Source of the DNA: Tetraselmis striata
Taxonomy: Eukaryota > Chlorophyta > Chlorodendrophyceae > Chlorodendrales > Chlorodendraceae
Assembly: GCA_006384855.1 (NCBI GenBank)
Contig: VCJN01000094.1
Location: forward strand, 1 to 64,000
Length of the DNA stretch: 64,000 nt
Direction: 5' to 3'
The notes beneath the pieces are model-generated. The model was not told the DNA's origin, did not search any database, and was given only the letters and a program-made list of their open reading frames with translations. Below, one piece after another: positions 21,201 to 31,633 of this stretch (its first letter is position 1; each line of letters begins with the position of its first letter). Made by a program: the position numbers and the translations under genes.

Positions 21201-24200
21201 TCGCGCACCAGCTCGCCACCCGCCAGGTGGCCGCCGCCCGCGACATGCTGCTCTTGCTGGGCTTTGCGGGCCTGCAGGCACGCCAGGGCGGCGGCCTCGC
21301 GGCGGCGGCGCTGGGCGACACGGGCGGGCTGGCGGAGCTGCAGTCCCGCTGGCACGCGCAGCTGCTGGCCGGCTGCCTGGGCCTCGTGCTGGCAGGCAGC
21401 CCCGCCGCCGCCCCGCCGCGCGGTCGCCTCCCCGCTGACCCCTTTGCGGCGCTCAAAGATCTCACGCTCGGCGGCCCGGCACCCGTCGCGGACGCCGCAA
21501 CGGACGCCTCGCCCGGCGCCGCGGCGGACTCGTGCGCCGCGGCGCTGCTGCTGCCGGACTTCCTCGCTTGCCCGACCAGCCGAGCCGGACGAGGCGCAGA
21601 GCCAGGTGCGCCATCTCTCTCACCCCCCATGGCTTTCCTGTTTGCCCTCCCCCTCCCCCTTTCACCTGAGCAGCACTGCAGGCTACCTGTCTAGCCCGAC
21701 TTCATGCTCCCAAAGGGGATTGATCGGCTATAGCATTTGTTGTCCCGGGAAGGCCGGGCACTGGTACGAGTAAACATGACTGCACCATGACGCGCCGCTC
21801 CCGCGCGTGTGTGGCTGTGCCTCCGGGGCAGGCCGCGCGCTGTCGTCTGGCGGGCTGTCCTTCTTGGCCTTCCTGGCGGCGGGCGGGCGCGAGGGGAAGG
21901 CGCCCGGCAGCGAGCCCGAGGTGGTCGCCGCCGTGCTGGCGGCCGCGATGGCGATGTTCTCCGGCCGGCCGCGCCAGCTGCGGCTGATGCGGGAGCTCGT
22001 CGCGCTGGGCGGCGCCGCCGCGGACTCCCCCACCGCGCTCTTTCTCGCCGGCCTGTGCGCGCAGCTGGCGGGCGGCGCGCGCGATGATGGCCCCGGGGAC
22101 GCGGTGCGGCTGCTGCTGCGCGCCGGGCAAGGCGTCGAGTCGGACGCCGCGCTCGCCGCCGCGCTGGTCGACCTGCGCTCGGAGCTCACGGGGGCGCGCC
22201 TCCAGGATGTGCGTGCGGCTCCACCAAACCTCCATGACCCCCCACCCCCCCCCCCCCTGCCCCGCCTTCCACTGTGGCGTGAGCTGATTAGGCATGGTTG
22301 GTTGGTTAGTTGATGGATTATTGAATGGACTGATTGGTTGGTTGGTTGGTTGGTCGATTGATAGATTAAGCAGTATCAACATATCCGCCATCCTGTGCCG
22401 CGCTGGCTGATGGCGGCGCGGCTGCCTCTTTGGTCCTATCGGCGCAGGGTGAGGAGATGGCGGTGGAGGTGAGCGCCGTGGAGTACTATGAGACGATGAT
22501 GCTCTTCTTCGAGCAGCAGAGCTGCCCCGCCGGCGCCGCGCAGTGCGCGCGGGCGGCCATCCGCGCCTGCCAGGTGCCCTCCCTCACCCGCCACACTCTC
22601 ACTCTTTACCCCCTCCTCCTCCTCTCACCCCTCACTGTCTTGCCATGCCGTCCCATGCCGCCGTTGCTCCCCCTCCCCAGGCTCCTTGCCGGCCTCCTTC
22701 CTATTCCTTTCTTCTCCTGCTCGTGCTGCTGCTACTGGTCCTCCTCTTCCTGCTAGTCTACTTCCTCCATCACCTCCCGTGCTGCTTAACCTCCAGCTGC
22801 TAATTGCCGGCCTGCTTCCTATTCCTTTCTCCTCCTGCTCGTGCTGCTGCTACTGATCCTCCTCCTCCTAGTCTACTTCCTCCATCTCCTCCTCGTGCTG
22901 CTTACGCTCCTGCTGCTCCTTGCCGGCCTCCTTCCTATTCTTTTCTCCTCCTGCTTGTGCTGCTCCTACTGATCCTCCTCCTCCTGCTAGTCTACTTCCT
23001 CCATCACCTCGTGCTGCTTACGCTCCAGCTGCTCCTTGCTAGCCTCCTTCCTATTCCTTTCTCCTCCTGCTCGTGCTGCTGCTACTGATCCCCCTCCTCC
23101 TAGTCTACTTCCTCCATCCCCTCCCCGTGCTGCTTACGCTCCAGCTGCTCCTTGCTAGCCTCCTTCATATTCCTTTCTCCTCCTGCTCGTGCTGCTGCTA
23201 CTGATCCTCCTCCTCCTGCTAGTCTACTTCCTCCATCCCCTTCCCTTGCTGCTTTTGCTCCTGCTGCTCCCTTTCCCCTCCCAACTCTTCTTCCCCCTTC
23301 CCTTCTCCTGCTGCTACCCGTCCTCCTCACCCCCAAATCCACCTTCTCCTTGTCGTCATCCTGCTGCTCCCACTCCTCTTCCTCACCCCCCCCCCCCCTC
23401 GCCTCCCTCCTCATCCTCTTCATGGCTGAGCGCTGACACAGGTGTGCCCCCCTGTTGGTGGCGCAGGAGGGCAGCGGCGACAGCGTGCAGCTGGGCCAGC
23501 TGTGGAGCAGCCTGCTGACGTATACGGTGGAGGCGGGCGCGTGGAGCGAGGCCTACGCGGTGCTGCTGGCCAACCCCGACCCCGCGCGCTTCATGGAGTG
23601 CCTGCACCACATGCTGCGCCACCTCATCGCCGCCCGCCAGGTGCTACCCCCCCCCCCCCCCCCCTTTCTCCCCCCAGGCAATCCAAATCAATGCAGGTGT
23701 ACGCCACAGCAGTGACAGTACCCTGGCGGAACATGCACTGTGATTCTGCCTGGAAGGGCTTAATCATTCCCTGATTTTGACTTGTCGTGGGGGATCCCAG
23801 CGTGTGGGGTCGCTTCTTCCTGGCAACTCCCCTCATAAGCCCACTGTGACGTGGCTGGCCTTGTTTTGTGGGCTGGTGTATCAGATGCACTCTCCATATA
23901 TGTAACAATAATATAATAATAAAGCATGTGATTGATATATGGTTTCGGAGCGCATGTCCCAGCCTGCTTTGCACAGCCGCTCCAAAACCATGGTTCTTGC
24001 CCCGGGGCACCGCGCCTCTTAGCATGCCCCGCCTCGCAGCAACATGCCTGCCTTGCCCGGATTAGTGTTCACTCTTCACCCCCTTGGAAGTCTATCGGTT
24101 GTATTGTGCAATGCCTTTGCACTTCCTCCCATTCTCATCAGCGCTGTGTTGTCCGCTGTGCTGCTGGGGCAAGTAGGGTACGAAAGGAGATTTTAGGTTT

Positions 24201-25826
24201 TAAAACCCTGAACTCCACAGGTTTGTAGGTCACTTGTCACTGAAGCCTGTACATCACCCAAAACCCTAGTTCTAAGCCCTGAACCCCCTGCCGCGCAGAT
24301 CCACACGCTGTGCAGCCTCCCCTGGGCGGGCGTGCGCGAGCTGGAGGCGGGCGGCCCGCCGGCGCCGCTGGCGGGCGAGGTGCTGCGGTACCTGCGCCGC
24401 TGGGCGGACGAGAGCGACCTCGCGGAGCCTCTGCGCCCCTACGCCATCCTGTACGACCTCGCCGTCTGCCGCGGGGAGTACCGTCTGGCGGCGGAGGCGC
24501 AGGTGCGCCCTGCCCCATGTTACCCTAGCCTCAGCCCATCCATACCCTGACCTAGACCTATCCCTAACCAGAGCAAAGCCTTAATAGCCAAATCACGCGA
24601 CATCTTGCCATTGTCCATAGATTTTGGGGTCCCTGCGCGAGGGATTCAGCGTTTTGTGTCAGATAAACTCTAAAACCCTAAACCCTACATCCGACGCACT
24701 CTGAAGAGCGCATTTTTGATAACGTGCCATGCCTTTTTGGCTCAAATATAGACAAAATGATCACGGATGTATTACACATTTGAGAGCGCTATGCCGGCAC
24801 CCGAATGTAGACATCGAATATTCGCGGTCCTCAAAGTGCGTCGGCACCCGTAGGTGAAGCTCTCTGTATGTTCTCATGCGATAAGAGCGCTGGGTCTTGA
24901 TTTACTGCATACGTGAGAATAGTTTGCATTCAAACTCTGCAGTGGACCTCAAGCTCTGCTGCACCAGAAGGCACGCGTCCTGCCGTGCGTTTCCCGCTGA
25001 CGCCCTCTTCCGGCGGCCGCCCCCGTTCGCGTGTGGACTGAGTGAGGCGGTGCGCTTGCGTAATGTGCCCCCTCCCCCCCGCCCCCAACCCCCCCCCCAC
25101 TGTGCGCAGCTCTGCCTGGCGCGCCGCACGGTGCTGGAGAGGCAGAGCGGCGGCGTTGGCGCCATGCGCGACGCCGCGGCCGCCATCCTCGCCGCGCTGG
25201 ACGCGCTTAGCCTGGTGGACGCCAGCTGGGCGTGGCTGGAGGTGCCCCCGCCACCCCCTTCCGCCTCCTGCCTCCCCCTCCCTTCCCGGTCTCCAACACA
25301 CTGTCACCTGAGCGAGAAGGCGCCATGCTGCCGGGTTGGCACCAGATAGATAGGCTCCGGCACGCGCCGCCACGCCGTGGACGCTCAGCAATGCCTCGGT
25401 GCTTGACCTGTGCGCAAGTCCATGCGCAGGGCACCGTTCAACGGGGTGGGCGGGTCCTAACAGTAATGTGACGGCTTCGCGGCCTCCGGTCGGGGTGTTG
25501 ATGCCGTGTTCGTGGTCTCATCTGATCGATGCCGAGCCGTGTTTCGTCTTTTTTGTCCTAGCGGGGGCACCGCGACCGATGCTACCTCGCAAACGCAAAG
25601 CAGGGCCGTGGTGTGCAGAGACGCATGCATGCAAGCGAGTGTGTACGTGTGTGCCCCTTGGGGGACGCCTGGGGCCTATTTACACACAAGATCGCCCCAT
25701 CCCCACCTGAGAGGTTTGGAAGAATCAAAGGAATGTAACAACACGACTCGACACGGGCTTGTCGATGCAACATTGCAAACCATCATGCCTTAACATACTT
25801 ACATGTTTACAAGTGTGATATTGCGG

Positions 25827-25873
<47 letters not shown>

Positions 25874-28800
25874 GTCTACGTATACTCGTGTGTTCGTCTG
25901 TCTGTATCTGTCAGTCTGTGCTGTTTCCATCACCTCTGCCCGCGCCCGTAGCCCCCCCTCTGCTGCCCTACCGGTGAACAGCGCATGGCCCCCGGGCGTC
26001 CCGTTTGCCCTGCGGCGCGCAGGAGCCGCTGAGCGGGTACGGCTCGCTGGTGTCGGCGCAGCTGCCGATGCTGTGGGGCTCGCAGTCCGTGACCGACGCG
26101 CCCGAGCCCGCGGCGGGCGCGCGCCTGGCCACGGCGGCGTCGCTGCAGCAGGAGTACGCGCTGCTGCGCGCGCGGCTCGCCATTGCCGAGGCGCTGCCCG
26201 CCAGCTCCGCCGCCCATGTGCACACCGTCCTGCCCTGGTGCCCCCCCCCCCCCCCCCCCGCCCCGCCCCAACCAACAGCCACAATGCGTGCCCGGCATCC
26301 CAGTGCCTGAATTCGGATTTCGTAAAACCTGATTCTAGACCCTAAATGCTGCTGACTGATCTGCTTCACATCGTAAACCTGGGTTCCTTGTTGGCGTTGC
26401 ACAAGCCCTACACCCTAATTTGTTGAAACATGTTACCAATTACCCATTGCTTGGCCAGCCTACTCCCAATACTATTGAGCCATAAGTGACCTGTTTCAAA
26501 CCTCAAAGCCTAAATGGCTTACATCTCGGAGCCTTTAATCCGCCGGCCCTAACTAACGTTAGCATAGCAGAGCGTGGGTTGCTCACCGATTTCACAACCC
26601 TAAACCCCATCTCACTGAACTGTTAAACCCTAAAACCCATCGCCTTGTAAGTGCGAGCATATGGTCGTTGGCCGATGTGCACAGCACGCCAGGTAACCTC
26701 CGATTGACGCTCTTGGATTGGCACCTCAGCAGACGTTCTCGCCCCAAACCCTAAACCCCAAACCTTGCTTGCGCCATACATCAATGGACACCACCCAAAG
26801 ACCCAAGAATCACTGATGGTGAGCCATTTTTTCCGCCTGGATGCCGCAGGCGCGACGTGTTCCACAACCTGCTGTCGCTGTCCATGGTGGATGAGGCGAT
26901 CACGCTGGCGCTGGCGTGGGAGGGCGGCGCGGAGGCGGCGGCGCTGCTCGAGGAGGCGGTGCGCGCGCTGGCGGACGCGTGCGTGCGGCTGCAGGCGGCA
27001 TCCGAGCTGGAGCTGCCCGCGGACAGCCTGGCGCTCCCCCCTCGGCACTCGGAGAGGTGACACACGGGGCGCGCCGCCGCCTGCTGCTGATGCGATCGCC
27101 AGGTGTAGGTCGGCAGTGGTGGCGGGTGAACGGCTCACCGACTCGCTGCTCCAAAACCATGCTGCGTCGTTAACCTTCGGTTATCTCGTCGCCATCCGGA
27201 GGGTTTCCTTTCTTCGCTTTCACCGCGGAAAGTTCTTTTGTGGCAAGTAATACAAGTGCATACGGACATACATCTCTTCTCGACCGCTGATCTGCCGATC
27301 TGATGAGCTACGCCGCTTTAGCTTACACGACGCCCCTCAACCCCCCCCCCCCCCCCCCCCCACCCCCCCCGGCTTTGATTGCGGCGCCCAGGGCGACACA
27401 GCAAGCGCCGCCGCCGGCCAACAGCGACCCCGCCAAGGCGTGGGCGCAGCTGCGCCACCACCTGTCCGCGCTGCCGCCTGGGGGCGCGCACGGCCACCGC
27501 CTGGCCGCCGCCGCCGCGGACGCCATCCTGGGCGCCAAGCACAGCATGCAGCTGCCGCAGTGGCTGGTGGCCATGTTTGAGGGGCCGCCGGGAGGCGCAC
27601 AGGTGTGTCGCGCACAACATCGCTTCGTCCGCTGTGCCCCGCTCCCCGGCTACCCTGCATACATTGGCTGACCCCTCTAGCTAAATAAGGGTTACATTAG
27701 GCCTTACCGACAAGCACACAATGGAGGGCAGAAAACCGCCAAATGTACATCCGATAAAAACCCTCAAATCTAAACCCTAAGCTTGCAGTTCCCCCTTCGC
27801 AAGAAGCCTGAATCTTCTCCATGAAACCCTAAACCTAAATCTAGGGTTTATGTTTTGTTGCCTCTGTTGTCGACTGCCGCGCTGCTGCCTTATGATTCTG
27901 CGCGGCTTCACTGAACCCCGAACACACAGTGATACCCTTCATCACACCGGAAAACCCTAGAAACCTGAGCCGATTGCGTTCCGCTGTGCTCCTCCTCCAC
28001 TTGCTGAGTCAAACCCTTGGTATCCCTATACCCTAAGCCGGAGGACTGCGGTGCTGGCCGGCGCCACAACGTGAGAGTGATTTAGGGTTTTAGGGTGCTT
28101 AGAAGTGATGCGACTGGTTTTACGTGCCGGGCGTATCTTTTAGGGCTCTCAAAAAAACCTAATCATTAACACCTGAGCACCCTAAAGACCTCTGCGATGT
28201 GCCGCCGTCCCGCAGATGGGCAAGCCGGGCTCGGGCACCGACCCGGCTGCGCTGCTGCGCATCTATCTCAAGTTTGACAGGCTGGAGGAGGCGGCGGAGC
28301 TGGTGGTCACGGAGGCGCGTGCCTGGCGGGAGGTGCGCGGCCGACCCCCCCCCCCCCCCCCCCCCCCCCCCGTCGACAGAGCCGCGCCGACGGGTTCCGT
28401 TACGCCGTCAGTGCGAGTAGTGGCTCGACCTGACAGCCCAGCCAGGCGGTTGACGTCTGGTGGTACAATCGACCTTTCACTTTGTTGGGTTGCGTGTTTT
28501 TCCTTTGTGTTTAGGGTTTCATTTTAGGGTCCCAAGTCGCAAGCAGTGTTAACACCCCCCCCCCCCCCCCCCCCCCACACACACACCTTGGCTTCCATTC
28601 ACGCGTGCAGGTGCCGTTCACCGAGAGGGAACATCAGCGCGGCCACTTTTTCGCGTACAACATGATCGACATCCTGCACTCGAGGTACTCGCAGCGCTCC
28701 TCCATGCAAGCCTACGTGCCCGCCCCCTCCGAAGTGCCCCAATCCATGGACACCCCGAATGAGTTGTCATGCCCGCCGCCATCACCCGCCCGTCCCTGCC

Positions 28801-28915
28801 GGCGGCGCGCAGGCTGGCGGAGGCGGGGCAGCAGGAGCGCGCGGAGCAGCTGCTGGCGGCGGTGCGCGGCAACCTGGAGCTCGCCAAGTCGGATGCCGCG
28901 GTGGCCATGACATGA
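18267..28915 (+). CDS. NUP160: nucleoporin NUP160 (NUP120), Y-complex scaffold
   Basis: Scaffold subunit of the NUP107-160 (Y) complex of the nuclear pore. Sixteen exons join with consistent phases to about 1,472 residues, close to the plant protein: 18267-18487, 18766-19744, 19854-19991, 20327-20695, 20834-21605, 21832-22208, 22448-22573, 23467-23640, 24299-24502, 25110-25241, 26023-26237, 26850-27056, 27392-27602, 28216-28332, 28611-28684 and 28813-28915. The N-terminal half is the beta-propeller (LASGAVLAF-like and LLALHANGMLSGWD blades). The C-terminal half is the alpha-helical stack with family signatures VEYYETMMLFFEQQSC, LWSSLLTYTVEAGAW, LPQWLVAMFEG, DPAALLRIYLKFDRLEEAAE and a VPFTEREH end. 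Eleven of 15 donors begin GTGC. Introns carry poly-C runs, a 116-bp minisatellite and telomere-type motifs. ATG 18267 is the first in-frame start. The identification rests on block order and length. Confidence 0.9.
22687..23270 (+). repeat. 116-bp CT-rich minisatellite in NUP160 intron 7
   Basis: Five tandem copies of a 116-124 bp unit beginning near 22687, 22803, 22920, 23036 and 23152. Each starts TTGCCGGCCTCC or TTGCTAGCCTCC and contains CTAGTCTACTTCCTCCATC. The copies are about 90 percent alike. The sense strand is almost purely CT-rich and stays open in one frame, but family alignment and good splice sites place it in an intron. Confidence 0.9.
24655..24690. repeat. telomere-type CCCTAAA motifs in NUP160 intron 9
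   Basis: AAAACCCTAAACCCTA, two adjoining copies of the plant-type telomere repeat, with a further degenerate copy near 24257-24270. Confidence 0.75.
24897..25109. other. end of NUP160 intron 9
   Basis: C-rich stretch leading to the exon 10 acceptor. An open frame here is not supported as coding. Confidence 0.4.
25829..25870. repeat. (CA)n microsatellite in NUP160 intron 10
   Basis: About 20 consecutive AC dinucleotides in the intron between exons 10 and 11. Confidence 0.95.
26596..26766. repeat. cluster of telomere-type CCCTAAA motifs in NUP160 intron 11
   Basis: At least four separated copies (AACCCTAAACCCC, TTAAACCCTAAAACCC, AAACCCTAAACCCCAAACC) spread over about 170 bp, not a clean tandem array. 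Confidence 0.75.
27766..28103. repeat. telomere-type motifs in both orientations, NUP160 intron 13
   Basis: CTAAACCCTAAG, AAACCCTAAACC followed at once by TCTAGGGTTTATG in the opposite orientation, AAAACCCTAG, and TTTAGGGTTTTAGGG. The change of orientation speaks against simple slippage. Confidence 0.75.
28345..28371 (+). repeat. poly-C tract at the start of NUP160 intron 14
   Basis: Twenty-seven C starting about 12 nt after the donor at 28333. A second run at 28555-28576 lies about 34 nt before the next acceptor. Confidence 0.9.
28509..28533. repeat. TTTAGGG motifs in NUP160 intron 14
   Basis: TTTAGGGTTTCATTTTAGGG, two telomere-type copies in the G-rich orientation. Confidence 0.7.
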
Positions 28916-29012
28916 CAGTGACATGCCGTGTTGAAACCATCCGGGGCGCGCCGCTCCAATGTCGGGGGCAGCGGGCTGCCGGCGCGCCCCTCTGCTGCCT
29001 GAAGCCGCCGTT

Positions 29013-29017
29013 TGTAA
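29013..29017 (+). promoter_or_regulatory. TGTAA poly(A) signal of NUP160
   Basis: TGTAA about 100 nt after the stop codon at 28915. Confidence 0.5.
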
Positions 29018-30127
29018 CGCGGTATGCTGTGCCTGAAGGGGGCGGGGCGTATCGCGGAGAGCCGTCCTGAACAGATGGCGGTGTACGGGTGGTTCCGAGA
29101 GCGGTACATCTGTTTCCCATACGCACGTCTGTGCCATGTGCAGCGCTGCTCGTCGTCCTATCAGGACTCGTCCAACTCAGCGCGGTGCAGTGGTGACAAG
29201 CAGCACGCGCATGCGCGGACAATAATGTGATGCAGCCGCCCGTCATAATGCTGATGGAGTGGTGCTCACTCTGCTCTGTCAGCATTGATGCCGAATAAGC
29301 TGATGATGGTGACATAAAGCATGGGCTTGCGCTCCCGGTGGAGAGGCCTGCAGCAAAGCATTGACAACATACCACTCATACCAAGAAGCGGATTATTACG
29401 TGCACTTACCACCGCGCGCCGTGCCGTCGTCACGCGTACACCAGCAGCCACACATAAAGCAGTGGTGGTAGAACAGCGGCCGCGGTGAAAACCCGCTTGG
29501 CACCGCCAACTCGCCACAATTGTTCTCGTCGTAGCCGGGCTACTATATATGTACCACTTTGCTTTAATTACACACTGTGTTCTCTGCCATTGTTATAGAG
29601 ATGGCAAGCCCTAAGAACAACTCAGCCTGAGCGGTGGACCGAGACTAGCAGGCTGCTAGCACGTTGGAATCAATCTCGAATTCATTTCAATTTCCACCCC
29701 CACCTCCCCCCCTTCCATTTGGGCCACCCCATTCCCCGTTTGCCCTGCATGAGCGCGATACCCGCCCGCTGCGGCGCGTAAGAATAAATTATACAACATG
29801 TGATATTACACATCAGGTGGTGATTGTCATGACATGCATGTGGCCAATAACCAGCGTCATACAGTATCTTCTAAGATGGCGCCGAAAATCCAACGTGTCG
29901 TCATTGCACATACAATGTTGCGGATACGACGCCATTTTGGAAAAAAATGTGTACTACGGCACATGTTTCTCGTGGCCATATTTGGTAAGCACCTTCCTGT
30001 GTGTACTACCGCACAGTTCGTCCGAGAACCGCCGCCCATTCTCAATGTCACGGCATGCCACCGGCCTGTCACCGGCGACGCGGCGCGTCAACAGTGACCG
30101 CGCATCGGGCATATGTAATTATTGAGA
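29018..30127. other. intergenic region between NUP160 and the SINE
   Basis: Mixed-composition DNA with an AT-richer part around 29530-29960. No gene was recognised. The sequences AAGATGGCGCCG (about 29873) and CGACGCCATTTT (about 29929) are weakly inverted copies of each other. Confidence 0.35.
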
Positions 30128-30401
30128 TACGATGCTGGTACATCCCTTGTCCGCTCGGTTGAGCGGTCGTCTCGTACGCGAGAGGTCCCGGTATCGATTC
30201 CCGGCCGATGTATTTTCGGCAATATCGTCCCGGCGTGTCCTGGGTTTACCCGGTTGATGCATTAGCCCTTCGGGGTTAGAATGCGGCAATGGTCTACGGG
30301 CTGTGCCAGACCTACGACTGCAGTTGGCGCAAGAGGTCAAGTGCTGGGGCGGCTTCGGCCGATGTCCCGGGGCGAACTTAACTTTACTTTTACGATGCTG
30401 G
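30128..30401 (+). mobile_element. tRNA-derived SINE with 11-bp target-site duplication
   Basis: The sequence TACGATGCTGG occurs at 30128-30138 and again at 30391-30401, bracketing a 252-bp insert. The insert begins with a tRNA-like head: A-box-like CTCGGTTGAGCGGTCG near 30154 and B-box-like GGTATCGATTCCCGG near 30188, 35 nt apart as in a polymerase III promoter. A non-tRNA body follows, and the 3' end is T-rich (CTTTACTTTT). This is the expected SINE structure. The head cannot fold into a complete tRNA, so it is not a functional tRNA gene. The partner LINE is unknown. Confidence 0.75.
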
Positions 30402-31633
30402 CCACACTACTGGTACAGGGTATCCTGGTAACCGGGACGTCGATTGACATCTGCTGTATATTGGGTAATGCAAATCGTACATCCGAAAGCACGAGTATTT
30501 TTGAATCTGCTTTAGTATTAATATTATTATCTTATTTAAATTGCCGATGACGAGTCGTCGTTAATTTTGAATGTATTTTTTGAATTTTTGAACGCAAACG
30601 CTCAGCTCTCGCAGGCTCGCCTCGTCCTGCCCCGATGGCCTGCCGCCTCGTGGCACTCTAGTCTGGGCGCGCTGACAGCTCAATCCCACAACACACGCCT
30701 TGGGCCAGACAAGCGACTACCGTCGGTGCCTGCTCTGGCCTGTCAGCAAAGTCCATCGGACTGCGGCACTCGGCGTGGTCCCCTGCGCCGTGTGGCGGAC
30801 TGGAGGCCTACTGCAGCCTCTAGACTACACTGACGAGCACGTCGCCCACGCGGCGCCAGGTGAACAATAGGGTCAGCAGGCTACTGTGCTGCGCTTTCCG
30901 CTCGTTGGGGCGTCCGAGCGGCTCCGACCCGGGGATGTGGAAGTACGAGAGAACCGCACCGCACCGTTGGCCGGATCGATCCCGACCCGGCGTCACGCCG
31001 CACCGCCCCGTTGGCCGGATCAGAAGCCGGCTCGTCGGGTGCAAGTACTCCGGCTAGGATTGTGCGAACACGAGTGGGCGGCTCACCCGCCCCAGCCAGG
31101 GGCGCCTCCGCTGCGCCCACGGAACGAACCGGGGGAGCTCGCATCGCTGCCCGCGGAAGCGCGGTTCACCGAGCCGGGTCGTCCGCGCAGCGAGTAGGCC
31201 GCACGTGCCGAGCAGGCCGGGTTGGGCTATCCGATCCCTCGGTCCCGTCCGTTGCAGCCTCAAGTTTGGGTTTCGGGCTGAGTGAGTTTCAGCCTGAAAC
31301 GGCGATCCCTGCCGGTCCCTTCGAGCTGAAAGGACTGCACTGCGCCACTGACCTCGTCATGGGCTCTTGGGACCGTAGGGTGGCTCAGGGTACTGAAAGC
31401 GCAACATTCAGACGGAGTTGAGTTCAATGTGGGTTCGGTTCAGTGCCTTTAGCCCGAGCTTCGGTACTGAGTCGTACTGAATCATTCAGCCTTACGGTGA
31501 CTGACTGAAGTGCAGAAACAGCCTGCCTGTCTGGACATCAGGGTGCAGCCCACTGGCGGAGGGTGAGGACTTCTCACAGGAGCTACTGGCGGCTGGCTGG
31601 CTCGGAAGGGGTGGGGGGAGGGGGCGGAGCGGC
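30402..31633. other. intergenic region and promoter side of the BRCA1/BARD1-like gene
   Basis: GC-rich. A short duplicated motif, GTTGGCCGGATC, appears at about 30964 and 31009. Several Gln-Pro-Glu-rich open frames show no known motif. No RNA gene was seen. Confidence 0.4.

Noticed and set aside
20482-21630. A 382-codon minus-strand open frame
   Set aside because: Shadow of NUP160 exons 4-5; its composition is Ser/Arg/Ala only.
22430-23518. Reading the CT minisatellite as NUP160 coding sequence
   Set aside because: Leu/Pro/Cys-rich translation with stops between units; the exons on both sides align to NUP160 when it is spliced out.
30147-30213. Functional tRNA gene
   Set aside because: A-box and B-box-like motifs are present but each is imperfect, and no acceptor stem or full cloverleaf forms. 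The flanking target duplication fits a SINE.
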